Shown here piece by piece: positions 9,386-16,905 of a stretch of 64,000 bases of DNA. Both the position numbers and the translations under genes were made by a program. How positions within the stretch are numbered: position 1 is the stretch's first letter; every line of letters starts with the position of its first letter. Source of the stretch: Streptomyces sp. CG1 (GTDB lineage Bacteria; Actinomycetota; Actinomycetes; Streptomycetales; Streptomycetaceae); the NCBI RefSeq assembly GCF_041080625.1, contig NZ_CP163518.1, positions 3,534,001 through 3,598,000 of the forward strand, written 5' to 3'. The notes below the pieces were generated by a model. It was not told the DNA's origin and did no database searches. It saw only the letters and a list, made by a program, of their open reading frames with translations.

Positions 9386-11479
9386 ATGGACACGATCGCC
9401 TCGACGCCCACCCACTGCCCGTACTGCGCCCTGCAGTGCGGAATGAACCTCACGCCCCTGGCGGCGGGGGGCGTCGAGGTCGCCGAGCGGCCGGACTTCC
9501 CGGTGAACCGGGGTGCGCTGTGCGGCAAGGGCCGGACGGCGGCCGCGGTGCTGTCGCCGGCGGTGCGGCTGACCTCGCCGCTGGTGCGGTCCGGTGGCCG
9601 GCTGGTCGAGGCGGGCTGGGAGGCGGCGCTGGGCCTGATCGCCGAGCGGCTCGGGAGCACGCGGGAGGCGTACGGCGCCGACGCGCTCGGCGTGTTCGGC
9701 GGGGGCGGGCTCACCAATGAGAAGGCGTACGCGCTCGGCAAGTTCGCGAGGGTGGTGCTGGGCACCTCGCAGATCGACTACAACGGCCGTTTCTGCATGT
9801 CGTCGGCCGCGGCGGCCGGGACGCGGGCGTTCGGTCTGGACCGGGGGCTGCCGTTCCCGCTGGAGGACATCCCGCGGACGGGGTGCGTGATCCTCGTCGG
9901 CTCCAATCTCGCCGAGACCATGCCGCCGTCCCTGCGCTTCTTCAGCGAACTGCGGGAGAACGGCGGCACGTTGATCGTCGTCGACCCACGCCGGACGAGG
10001 ACGGCCGAGCAGGCGGACCTGCATCTGGCGCCGCGCCCCGGCACCGATCTCGCACTCGCCCTCGGCCTGTTGCACCTGGTGGTGGCCGAGGGACGGACGG
10101 ACGAGGAGTACGTACGGGAGCGGACGACGGGCTGGGAGGAGGCCCGGGCGGCCGCGATGGCGCACTGGCCGGAGCAGGTGGAGCGGATCACGGGGGTGTC
10201 CGTTCCCCAGCTCCGGGAGGCGGTACGGCTGTTCTGCGCGCCCGAGTCGGCGATGGTGCTCACCGCGCGCGGCCCGGAGCAGCAGTCCAAGGGCACGGAC
10301 ACGGTGGGCGCGTGGATCAACCTGTGCCTGGCGACCGGCCGGGCGGGCCGCCCGCTGTCCGGGTACGGCTGTCTGACCGGGCAGGGCAACGGGCAGGGCG
10401 GCCGCGAACACGGCCAGAAGGCCGACCAGTTGCCCGGCTACCGCAAGCTGGACGACCCGGCGGCGCGGGCGCACGTGGCCGGGGTATGGGGCGTGGACCC
10501 GGATGCCCTCCCCGGCCCCGGACGCAGCGCGTACGAGCTCCTCGACGCCCTCGGCACGGACATCCGGGCGCTGCTGCTGATGGGCTCCAACCCGGTGGTG
10601 TCGGCGCCGCGCGCGGCGCACATCGAGGAGCGGCTGCGCTCGCTGGACTTCCTGGCGGTGGCCGATGTCGTCCTCTCGGAGACGGCGGAGCTGGCGGACG
10701 TCGTGCTGCCGGTCACCCAGTGGGCGGAGGAGACGGGCACGACGACCAGCCTGGAGGGCCGGGTCCTGCTGCGCCGCCGGGCTGTCTCGCCGCCGCCCGG
10801 GGTCCATGGCGACCTGTTCGTCCTGCACGAGCTGTCCGCCCGCCTCGGCGTCGAGAAGGGCTTCCCGACCGACCCCGAGGAGGTCTTCGAGGAGCTGCGC
10901 CGGGCCAGCGCGGGCGGTCCCGCGGACTACTCCGGGATCACCTACCGCCGGCTGGCGGAGGAGACCGGGGTGTTCTGGCCGTGCCCGGAGAGCACGGACG
11001 AGGTGGCTCACCCAGGCACCCCCCGTCTCTTCCTGGACCGGTTCGCCACGCCCGACGGCCGCGCCCGCTTCGCCGCCGTGACCCATCGGGCGACGGCGGA
11101 GGAGCCGGACGCCGACTATCCGCTGCTGCTGACCACCGGCCGGGTCGTGGCGCAGTACCAGTCGGGGGCGCAGACGCGCCGGGTCGCCGAGCTGAACGCG
11201 GCCGCCCCCGGCCCGTTCGTGGAGCTGCACCCGCGCCTCGCGGCCCGTATCGGCGCGGCCGAGGGCGACCCGGTGACCGTGACATCGCGCCGGGGCCGGG
11301 CCACCGCGCCCGCCCGGATCACCTCCGCCATCCGCCCGGACAGGGTCTTCATGCCCTTCCACTGGCCGGGCGAGGGCCGCGCCAACACCCTCACCAACCC
11401 GGCCCTCGACCCGACGTCCCGTATGCCGGAGTTCAAGTCGTGCGCGGTGCGGGTGGAGGTCGTAGGGCCACCGGAGTAG
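9386..11479 (+). CDS. nasA: Assimilatory nitrate reductase, molybdopterin catalytic subunit
   Basis: Reduces nitrate to nitrite in the cytoplasm. 697 residues. The N-terminal [4Fe-4S] ligands are CPYCALQC (residues ~11-18) plus ALCGKG at ~49. The Mo-bis-MGD region has YNGRFCMSSAAAAGTRAFG with the likely Mo-coordinating Cys, then GSNLAETMP, WINLCLATGRAGRPLSGYG and GQGNGQGGREHGQKADQLPGYR. The C-terminal molydopterin-dinucleotide domain has LLLTTGRVVAQYQSG. No Tat signal, so assimilatory. Like other actinobacterial NasA proteins it ends without the C-terminal [2Fe-2S] extension, so electrons must come from another reductase. Matches the S. coelicolor nasA position. Confidence 0.92.
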   Translation: MDTIASTPTHCPYCALQCGMNLTPLAAGGVEVAERPDFPVNRGALCGKGRTAAAVLSPAVRLTSPLVRSGGRLVEAGWEAALGLIAERLGSTREAYGADALGVFGGGGLTNEKAYALGKFARVVLGTSQIDYNGRFCMSSAAAAGTRAFGLDRGLPFPLEDIPRTGCVILVGSNLAETMPPSLRFFSELRENGGTLIVVDPRRTRTAEQADLHLAPRPGTDLALALGLLHLVVAEGRTDEEYVRERTTGWEEARAAAMAHWPEQVERITGVSVPQLREAVRLFCAPESAMVLTARGPEQQSKGTDTVGAWINLCLATGRAGRPLSGYGCLTGQGNGQGGREHGQKADQLPGYRKLDDPAARAHVAGVWGVDPDALPGPGRSAYELLDALGTDIRALLLMGSNPVVSAPRAAHIEERLRSLDFLAVADVVLSETAELADVVLPVTQWAEETGTTTSLEGRVLLRRRAVSPPPGVHGDLFVLHELSARLGVEKGFPTDPEEVFEELRRASAGGPADYSGITYRRLAEETGVFWPCPESTDEVAHPGTPRLFLDRFATPDGRARFAAVTHRATAEEPDADYPLLLTTGRVVAQYQSGAQTRRVAELNAAAPGPFVELHPRLAARIGAAEGDPVTVTSRRGRATAPARITSAIRPDRVFMPFHWPGEGRANTLTNPALDPTSRMPEFKSCAVRVEVVGPPE

Positions 11480-11535
11480 CGCGGACCGGTCGCTGGGCCA
11501 GGGCGGTGCGCGGGGTGGGGGCGTAGGTTCGATGT

Positions 11536-12366
11536 ATGTCCGACTTCGAGGAGTTCGACCTCGACGCCTATCTGGACCGCATCGGATGGCTCGGCGGCCG
11601 GCGTGCCGGCCTGGAGACCCTTCGGGGCGTCCATCTGGCGCACGCGCTGTCCGTGCCCTTCGAGAACCTGGACGCCCTGTCCGGACGGGCTCCCTCGCTC
11701 GCCCCGGCGGATCTGCTGGCCAAGATGGTCCACGGCGGGCGCGGCGGTTACTGCTACGAGCACAACACGCTGCTCCGGCTGGCCCTGGAGGCGCTGGGGT
11801 TCCCGGTCACGCCGCTGGCCGGACGGGTGGTGCTGGGCGCGGCGGCCCCGGAGAGCCGGCCGCGGACCCATGCGATGCTGCGGGTCACGGTGCCGGGCGA
11901 GCCGGAGCCGTATCTTGCGGACGTCGGCTTCGGCTCGGTCGGGGCGCTGCTGGCGCCGGTGCCGCTGGTGACCGGCGTCGAGTCCGAGGGCGGCGGACGC
12001 CGGCACCGGCTGATGCCGCTGCCGCACCAGGGGCCGCTGGAGCTGTGGGAGTTGCAGGCGTACGACCGGCAGCGGCGGGAATGGACCGGAGAGTACGCCT
12101 TCACGCTGGAGCCGTTCACCGCGCGGGACTTCGAGGTGTTCAACTGGTACGTCAGCACCAGCCCGCGCTCTCCGTTCACCCGGCGCGCCTTTCTGCAGCG
12201 GACCACCGCCGAGCGTCATCTGTCCCTGGACGGCGGCCTGTTGACCGAGACCCGCGCGGACGGCACGGTGACCGAGCGCAAGCTGACGAACGAGGCGGAG
12301 GCGCGGCGCGTCGCGGCGGAGGAGTTCGGGATCGCCGTACCCGAGGGGCTGACGCTGCTGGGCTGA
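11536..12366 (+). CDS. nat: Arylamine N-acetyltransferase
   Basis: 276 residues, typical NAT length. Transfers acetyl from acetyl-CoA to arylamines or hydrazines. The Cys-His-Asp triad is visible: C73 in GGRGGYCYEHN, H112 in RTHAML and D129 in LADVGFGS. N-terminal PFENLDAL is conserved. It lies 56 bp after nasA on the same strand, with no obvious terminator, so co-transcription is possible but functionally unexplained. NAT homologues also cyclise ansamycin polyketides (RifF type), but no polyketide genes are here. Confidence 0.93.
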   Translation: MSDFEEFDLDAYLDRIGWLGGRRAGLETLRGVHLAHALSVPFENLDALSGRAPSLAPADLLAKMVHGGRGGYCYEHNTLLRLALEALGFPVTPLAGRVVLGAAAPESRPRTHAMLRVTVPGEPEPYLADVGFGSVGALLAPVPLVTGVESEGGGRRHRLMPLPHQGPLELWELQAYDRQRREWTGEYAFTLEPFTARDFEVFNWYVSTSPRSPFTRRAFLQRTTAERHLSLDGGLLTETRADGTVTERKLTNEAEARRVAAEEFGIAVPEGLTLLG

Positions 12367-12391
12367 CTCGGCACGCCGCCGCCCCATCGAA

Positions 12392-12835
12392 TCAGCGCCG
12401 GGACCGCCAGTCGCCGTCCTCGATGCGGGTGCCGTTGGCGCGCAGGGCGGCGGCGACGCGCGGCGCGGCCAGATAGACCCAGGCCCGGACGGGGGCGCCG
12501 TCGGCGGTGCGGACGGCCTGCCGGGCGACGCGTTCGTAGAGGCTCTGCGGGTCTCCCGGGGCGTACTCCTCCAGCCGGTCCAGCGCGGCGAGCAGCTCGG
12601 CGTAGGACTCCGGCCGGGCGGTGACCAGTTCGCCGCGTATCGCGCCGCCCGGCCGCTCGACGGCGTAGGGGTAGCCGGGGCCGTCGTAGAGCGCCGCGCC
12701 GGGCAGCCGGGCCGGTTCCTCCGCCGTGGTGCGGCCCCGCAGGAACAGGTCGTGGTTGACCTCGCCGGGGCGGAGGGTGCCGTAGACGAAGAAGGGCAGC
12801 GGGGTCCCTGGCTCCTCGGACTCCTCAGTGATCAC
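12392..12835 (-). CDS. Gamma-glutamylcyclotransferase (AIG2-like) fold protein
   Basis: 147 residues from a GTG start (VITEESEEPG); earlier in-frame ATG exists but that stretch is Arg-rich and not family-like. The signature LPFFVYGTLRPGEVNHDLF gives the YGTLRxG substrate loop, and a conserved acidic residue is present in LDRLEEYAPGD (the GGCT catalytic Glu region). Family members cleave gamma-glutamyl amines or glutathione-related compounds; substrate here unknown. Convergent with the acetyltransferase, 25 bp apart. Confidence 0.82.
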   Translation of the reverse strand: MITEESEEPGTPLPFFVYGTLRPGEVNHDLFLRGRTTAEEPARLPGAALYDGPGYPYAVERPGGAIRGELVTARPESYAELLAALDRLEEYAPGDPQSLYERVARQAVRTADGAPVRAWVYLAAPRVAAALRANGTRIEDGDWRSRR

Positions 12836-12887
12836 GGAGACGATTCTGTACCCCCTTCGCCTCCTCACACATCTCCATGAAGGGTCT

Positions 12888-13121
12888 ATGGACACGGAAT
12901 GTCATGGCGTCAGCGGGGGCCGGCAGCTGACCGTGGAGACGCTGGGCCGGGACCTGGTGCTGCGCGGCCTGTGCGCGGACGGCGCCCAGCAGGCCGTGCG
13001 CTACCACTGGAGCGGTGTCCGGCTGGTGACGGTGAGCGACGAGAAGAAGTACGGGTCCGCCGGCGCGGATCCGACGCCGTCCCCCACGCACGGCAAGAGC
13101 GGCAAGGACGATGCGCGATGA
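12888..13121 (+). CDS. Hypothetical 77-residue protein
   Basis: Small reading frame beginning MDTECHGVSGGRQLTVET, with AGGG just upstream at a short 4-base spacing. It contains VRYHWSGVRLVTVSDEKKYG and ends in a polar Ser/Lys/Pro tail. No membrane segment, no family recognised. It is immediately followed by a repeat-rich block and a histidine-kinase fragment in the same frame, so it may be the surviving front of a broken gene rather than an independent one. Confidence 0.45.
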   Translation: MDTECHGVSGGRQLTVETLGRDLVLRGLCADGAQQAVRYHWSGVRLVTVSDEKKYGSAGADPTPSPTHGKSGKDDAR

Positions 13122-13140
13122 TGGCCCTCGGCCAGCCCGC

Positions 13141-13424
13141 ACGCCGCCGTGTCGGCCCCGCACGCCCCGGACTGCCCCGGCTCGCACCGCGCCGCCTCGG
13201 CCTCCGCCGGCTCTGGCTCCGTCGGCTCTGGCTCCGTCGGCTCGGCCTGGACCGGACCGGACTGCGCCGGCTCAGACTCCGCCGCCTCGGGCTGTGCCGC
13301 CTCGGACTCCGTCAGGTCTGGCCCCGTCAGCTCGACCTGAACCGGAACGGACTGAACCGGACCGGACTGCGCCGCCTCAGCCGCCGCCGCCTCGACCTCC
13401 GCCGGCTCTGGCCCCGTCCGCTCG
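13141..13424. repeat. Repeat-rich low-complexity block
   Basis: CTCCGNCGGCTCTGGC-type units recur throughout. A 25-bp segment beginning ACCGGACCGGACTGCGCC at 13251 is repeated at 13356 with one mismatch, and a CCTCCGCCGGCTCTGG segment at 13201 recurs at 13397. On the minus strand it would read as a Pro/Glu/Ala repeat (EPTEPEPTEPEPAEAEA). It separates the small gene at 12888 from the kinase fragment at 13356. Confidence 0.7.
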
Positions 13425-13563
13425 ACCAGCCAGGGCACCGGGCTGGGACTGACCATCGCCCTCGGACAGGCACAGGTGATCGGGGCGCGGGTGCGGCTGC
13501 GGAACGCGCCGGACGGCGGAGCGGAGGCGGAGGTGCGGCTGCCGGCGGCGGCCGGGGGCTGAC
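13356..13563 (+). pseudogene. Histidine kinase C-terminal ATPase fragment
   Basis: In the frame ending at TGA 13561-13563 the translation includes GTGLGLTIALGQAQVIGA followed by RNAPDGGAEAEVRLP. This is the G2 box (GTGLGL) and the last strands of a sensor-kinase HATPase domain. The N, G1 and F boxes, the dimerisation/phosphoacceptor helix and the sensor part are absent; two in-frame stops (13338 and 13353) lie just upstream inside the repeat block. No response-regulator gene adjoins. I read it as a remnant of a two-component kinase. Confidence 0.65.
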
Positions 13564-13805
13564 GTGCCCTCACCCGTTCAACGGCGGGCGTCGCTCCATT
13601 CGTGTGCTCTTCGCACGTTCGTCTCATCGCCCCTTCCGTGCGCCTGTGACCTGCCGGAACTCGTCGGCGGCTACGCCGTGTGGGGCTCGTCGCGACACCC
13701 GTTCACCGCATTCCTGACGGTGCCCTCAGGAAGCGGACCCGGGCGAAAGCCATTTACCTCGGAAGGGCAGAGGAGACACGAGTCGGACAAGCTCTGGGGA
13801 GCACC

Positions 13806-14315
13806 ATGCGACGCACCGCCCGGCTGCTGACCGGTACCGCGCTCGTCGTGGCGGCCGCGGCACCCGCCTACGCCGACAGCAGGACGAGCCTGGAGGTGTA
13901 CCCCTCCAGCGTGGTGCCCGGCACCCAGGTCACGGTGAACACCGCCGCGTGCGGCGACAAGGGCTCGGCGACCGGGGACGCGGGCGCGGTCGGCGCCGGC
14001 ATCTTCACGCTGGCGCCCAGCGCGCACGAGGGCGAGGCGGTCGGCCAGTTCCACGTGCCGGAGAGCGCGCAGCCGGGGACGTACGAGATCGTCGCCAAGT
14101 GCGCCGAGGGCAACCGGCAGGTGACGGGTGACCTGGTGGTGGCGTTGAGCCCGGCGCACGGGCAGACGCAGCCACGGGGAAGCCTGAAGACGGGGGTCGG
14201 CGGCGCGCTCGGTCCCGACCCCGTGCAGACCGTGGCGGGTGTGACGGCGCTGGCCGTCGCCGCCGCGGGCGGTACCTGGCTCCTGCATCGCCGGGCGAGA
14301 GGCGACAGGATCTGA
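13806..14315 (+). CDS. Secreted, C-terminally membrane-anchored protein
   Basis: 169 residues: signal peptide MRRTARLLTGTALVVAAAAPAYA, an Ig-like or beta-rich extracellular part (SLEVYPSSVVPGTQVTVNTAACG ... YEIVAKCAEG with two Cys that could pair), a Gly-rich stretch, one C-terminal hydrophobic segment (VAGVTALAVAAAGGTWLL) and a basic tail HRRARGDRI. It looks like a cell-surface protein, but no LPxTG or LAxTG motif precedes the anchor. The next gene is a sortase on the same strand 187 bp on. Start ATG with GGGGA nearby. Confidence 0.83.
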   Translation: MRRTARLLTGTALVVAAAAPAYADSRTSLEVYPSSVVPGTQVTVNTAACGDKGSATGDAGAVGAGIFTLAPSAHEGEAVGQFHVPESAQPGTYEIVAKCAEGNRQVTGDLVVALSPAHGQTQPRGSLKTGVGGALGPDPVQTVAGVTALAVAAAGGTWLLHRRARGDRI

Positions 14316-14356
14316 CGGACACCCTCCGCTGTCCGTCCGCCGGTACCGCAATCCCG

Positions 14357-14395
14357 CCCCCTCCGGGTCCGATGCCCCTCGCGGCCCGGAGGGGG
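14357..14395 (+). terminator. Stem-loop after the surface-protein gene
   Basis: CCCCCTCCGGG (14357-14367) pairs perfectly with CCCGGAGGGGG (14385-14395) across a 17-base loop. No T-tract follows, as is common in Streptomyces. It lies between the surface-protein gene and the sortase gene, implying at least partly separate expression. Confidence 0.55.
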
Positions 14396-14429
14396 AGGGG
14401 GTCCTCGGAGGTCCTCCTCCGGGACATTC

Positions 14430-14491
14430 GAGGGTTCGCCCCCGGAGCATCGAGGGTCCGCCCCCGGAGCATCGGGGGTCCGCCTCCGGGA
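14430..14491. repeat. Short direct repeats before the sortase gene
   Basis: A ~23-bp unit, CCCCCGGAGCATCGAGGGTC, occurs about 2.5 times in tandem with one or two changes (GAGGG to GGGGG, CCCCC to CCTCC) in the leader just ahead of the sortase ribosome site. Confidence 0.65.
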
Positions 14492-14502
14492 GAGAGGTTC
14501 GT

Positions 14503-15150
14503 ATGCGCAGGAGCGCGAGACGCGGCCGCAGCGCCAGAGTCGGCGACGCCGCGATAGCCGCGGTCACCGTCGTGGCCCTCGGTTCCGGGGTGTGGCTGCT
14601 CGACGGCGGTGACGGAACGCACGCGCCGCCGCAGCCGGCCGCCACCGAGGGCCGCCCCGACCCGGGCGGTGCGCGCTTCACGGCCCCCGCCCTCGCCCCC
14701 TCCCCGCCCACCCGTATCCGCATACCCGCGATCCGGGTGAACGCCCCGCTGATGGGCCTGGCCCTCACCCCCTCCGGGAGCCTGGACGTGCCGCCCGCCC
14801 GGAACAAGAACCTGGCCGGCTGGTACGAGTCCGGCACCCTGCCCGGCGAGACGGGCACCGCGATCGTCGCCGGTCATGTCGACAACGTGGAGGGGCCGGC
14901 CGTCTTCTACCGCCTCGGCGCGCTCAGGCGGGGCGCCCGGATCGAGGTGGACCGCAGGGACGGCAGCGTGGCCGTGTTCACCGTGGACGCGGTGGAGGTG
15001 TACGCGGCACGCAACTTCCCCGACAAGAAGGTGTACGGCGCCGCTACCCGCCCCGAACTGCGCGTCATCACCTGCGGCGGCGGCTACTCAAAGTCCACCG
15101 GCTACCAGGGCAACGTGGTGGTGTTCGCCCACCTGACGGACAGCCGCTAG
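14503..15150 (+). CDS. Class E/F sortase
   Basis: 215 residues. N-terminal Arg-rich segment and one membrane anchor (VGDAAIAAVTVVALGSGVWLL), then a Pro-rich linker and the sortase barrel. Catalytic His is in TAIVAGHVDN (~residue 125) and Cys in LRVITCGGGY (~residue 191); the catalytic Arg should be in the C-terminal strand but only STGYQGNVVVFAHL is seen, so the Arg assignment is uncertain. It probably anchors or polymerises surface proteins; the neighbour at 13806 is the obvious candidate though it has no canonical sorting motif. ATG with GAGAGG at 5 bases. Confidence 0.87.
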   Translation: MRRSARRGRSARVGDAAIAAVTVVALGSGVWLLDGGDGTHAPPQPAATEGRPDPGGARFTAPALAPSPPTRIRIPAIRVNAPLMGLALTPSGSLDVPPARNKNLAGWYESGTLPGETGTAIVAGHVDNVEGPAVFYRLGALRRGARIEVDRRDGSVAVFTVDAVEVYAARNFPDKKVYGAATRPELRVITCGGGYSKSTGYQGNVVVFAHLTDSR

Positions 15151-15217
15151 GGCCTGTCATCTTGGCTCTCGACGGGGGACCGGGCTCCTGCGTATGTGTT
15201 GCGCTCGCGGTGGCGTG

Positions 15218-15561
15218 ATGGACGATCTCCTGACCGACGCGACGTTTGCGTCGTATGCAGACCTCCGGCGCTTCATCCCCGTGGTCGGTCCGGCCCAAGC
15301 TGCCGGGATGCGTGACCGCGCCCTCCTGGAAGGCCACCCCGACGAAGTCCGGGCGGTATGCGGCGTCAGCCTCGCCGGCCGGACGCAGCTCGCCGGCGCC
15401 GGCACGACGGAACCGTTCGTCTGTGGGACCCGGTCGCTCTCGCGACGGTCATGGAGATCGCGGTACATCACCCAGGGCTGGCGGTGGCCTGTGTGAGCGG
15501 CGGCCTCGTCGTCGGACTCGACCATGGTCTGCAGGCACTCATGGTGAGCAAGGTGCTCTGA
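15218..15561 (+). pseudogene. WD40-repeat protein remnant, frameshifted
   Basis: Two frames together give one WD40 C-terminus. The first frame ends ALLEGHPDEVRAVCGVS then LAGRTQLAGAG (the GH...start and strands of a repeat); the second frame continues HDGTVRLWDPVALATVMEI then LVVGLDHGLQAL. The switch is near 15400-15410, where a one-base change would restore a DDGTVRLWDP junction. Such repeats form the C-terminal blades of large Streptomyces AAA/caspase- or NB-ARC-linked WD40 proteins. The N-terminal part is missing. Only about one blade survives. Confidence 0.7.
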
Positions 15562-15597
15562 AAGAAGCCGCACGGCTCCACCCTCGGCCGTCTGTGC

Positions 15598-15942
15598 TCA
15601 GTGCGCGGGCGCCTCCCCGCCCAGGACGTGTTCCCTCCCCCACGCCCCGAGCGGCGCCAGCGCCTCGTTCAGCAAGGTGCCACGGCCGGTCAGCGAGTAC
15701 TCGACGCGCGGCGGCACCTCGTCGTACTCCTCGCGGTGCACGATGCCGTCGGCCTCCAGCTCACGCAGCTGCGCGGCGAGGACCTTCTCTGTGACTCCCG
15801 GCAGGGCCCGGCGCAACTCTCCGAAGCGGTAAGGGCGTTCGTGCAGGGCCCAGAGGATGAGCCCCTTCCACTTGCCGCCGATGACGTCCATCGCCGCGTC
15901 GATCCCACAGACGTACGCCCCGGGTCGTCGTCCGACCGGCAT
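15598..15942 (-). CDS. HxlR-family winged-helix regulator
   Basis: 114 residues from ATG (MPVGRRPGAYVCGIDAAM), with GGGGGAG at 3-5 bases. The HxlR core IGGKWKGLILWALHERPYRFGELRRALPGVTEKVLAAQLRELEADGIV is complete, and the N-terminal Cys (C12) is the redox or electrophile-sensing residue in many members. It diverges from the reductase at 16042; a perfect palindrome lies in the 99-bp gap, so it probably controls itself and that gene. Confidence 0.9.
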   Translation of the reverse strand: MPVGRRPGAYVCGIDAAMDVIGGKWKGLILWALHERPYRFGELRRALPGVTEKVLAAQLRELEADGIVHREEYDEVPPRVEYSLTGRGTLLNEALAPLGAWGREHVLGGEAPAH

Positions 15943-15984
15943 GCTCTCCCCCTTCGCGGCCTGCTCCCTTTCGTCCAGGTAACC

Positions 15985-16002
15985 ACCCACTTCCAAGTGG
16001 GT
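15985..16002. promoter_or_regulatory. Palindromic operator between HxlR and reductase genes
   Basis: ACCCACTT-CC-AAGTGGGT is a perfect 8-bp inverted repeat with a 2-bp centre; TACTTAC adjoins it. It lies 43 bp ahead of the HxlR ATG and 40 bp ahead of the reductase ATG, ideal for a dimeric regulator controlling both. HxlR proteins are known to bind such short inverted repeats. Confidence 0.7.
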
Positions 16003-16041
16003 ACTTACGCAGGGCGGCCCTCGCGGGCGAGCCTAGCCGTC

Positions 16042-16905
16042 ATGACCGACAACACACCCCTGACCCTGCTCGGCACCGGTGCGATGGGCACCGCGCTCGG
16101 CCGGGCCTGGCTGGCCGCCGGGCACCCCCTGACCGTCTGGAACCGCACTCCCGCACGCACCACCGCCCTCACCGCCGAGGGCGCGGTGGCCGCCGGGAGC
16201 GTGGCGGAGGCAGTGGCCGCGAACCGGCTCACCGTCGTCTGTCTGCTGGACGACGCCTCCGTGGGCAGCGCCCTGGCGGACGCCGACCTGACCGGCCGGG
16301 ACCTGGTCGACCTCACCACCGGCACCCCCGCCGACGCCCGGCGCAGGGCCGCGTGGGCGGAGGAGCGCGGCGGCCGCCTCCTGGACGGCGGGATCATGGC
16401 CGTACCACCGATGATCGGCACGCCTGGCGCGTACGTCTTCTACAGCGGCCGGCGGGACCTGTTCGAGGAGCACCGGGTGACGCTCGCCGTGCCGGCCGGC
16501 ACCCGGTACGTCGGAGCCGACGCCGGCCTCGCCGCGTTGCACGACGTGGCGCTGCTGAGCGCCATGTACGGCATGTTCGCGGGCATCACGCAGGCCTTCG
16601 CGCTGGTGCGCGGGGCGGCCGTGGCGCCCGAGGAGTTCGCGGACGTGCTGGTGCCGTGGCTGGACACGATGGCCGGCATGGCCCACCGCACGGCCGAGCG
16701 GCTGGCGAGCGGCGACCACACCGGCGGAGTCGTCTCCCCCCTGGCCATGCAGGTCGCCGGCACCAGAACCCTGCTGCGCACGGCCGAGGAGCAGGGGGTG
16801 AGCGCCGAGCTGCTCACCCCGTTCCTGGACCTGATGGCCCGGCGCCTCACGGACGGGCACGGCGCGGAGGACACCTCGGGGCTGGTCGATCTCCTGCGCC
16901 GCTAG
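16042..16905 (+). CDS. Imine reductase-like NAD(P)-binding oxidoreductase
   Basis: 287 residues of the 6-phosphogluconate/beta-hydroxyacid dehydrogenase superfamily. The Rossmann site TLLGTGAMGTALGRAWLAAGH is followed by VWNRTPART, where the Asn-Arg-Thr points to NADPH. The helical C-terminal domain with DLVDLTTGTPADARR then GRLLDGGIMAVPPMIGTPGA matches imine reductases; the classical dehydrogenase Lys is absent at that position. Reduces cyclic imines or small carbonyls; natural substrate unknown. Its stop overlaps the convergent TSUP gene by 4 bp. Control by the neighbouring HxlR gene is likely. Confidence 0.87.
   Translation: MTDNTPLTLLGTGAMGTALGRAWLAAGHPLTVWNRTPARTTALTAEGAVAAGSVAEAVAANRLTVVCLLDDASVGSALADADLTGRDLVDLTTGTPADARRRAAWAEERGGRLLDGGIMAVPPMIGTPGAYVFYSGRRDLFEEHRVTLAVPAGTRYVGADAGLAALHDVALLSAMYGMFAGITQAFALVRGAAVAPEEFADVLVPWLDTMAGMAHRTAERLASGDHTGGVVSPLAMQVAGTRTLLRTAEEQGVSAELLTPFLDLMARRLTDGHGAEDTSGLVDLLRR

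Noticed and set aside
7847..11362. 1171-codon minus-strand frame across the SanA-like and nasA genes
   Set aside because: Rich in Arg/Pro/Gly with no domain; nasA on the plus strand is clear.
13001..13627. 208-codon minus-strand frame coding Pro/Glu/Ala repeats
   Set aside because: Produced by the repeat block on the other strand; no start context, and it ends with translation of the kinase fragment's antisense.
15150..15218. Insertion-sequence end at the sortase stop (GGGCCTGTCATC)
   Set aside because: Such a start is seen in some Streptomyces insertion elements, but no matching inverted end or transposase was found.
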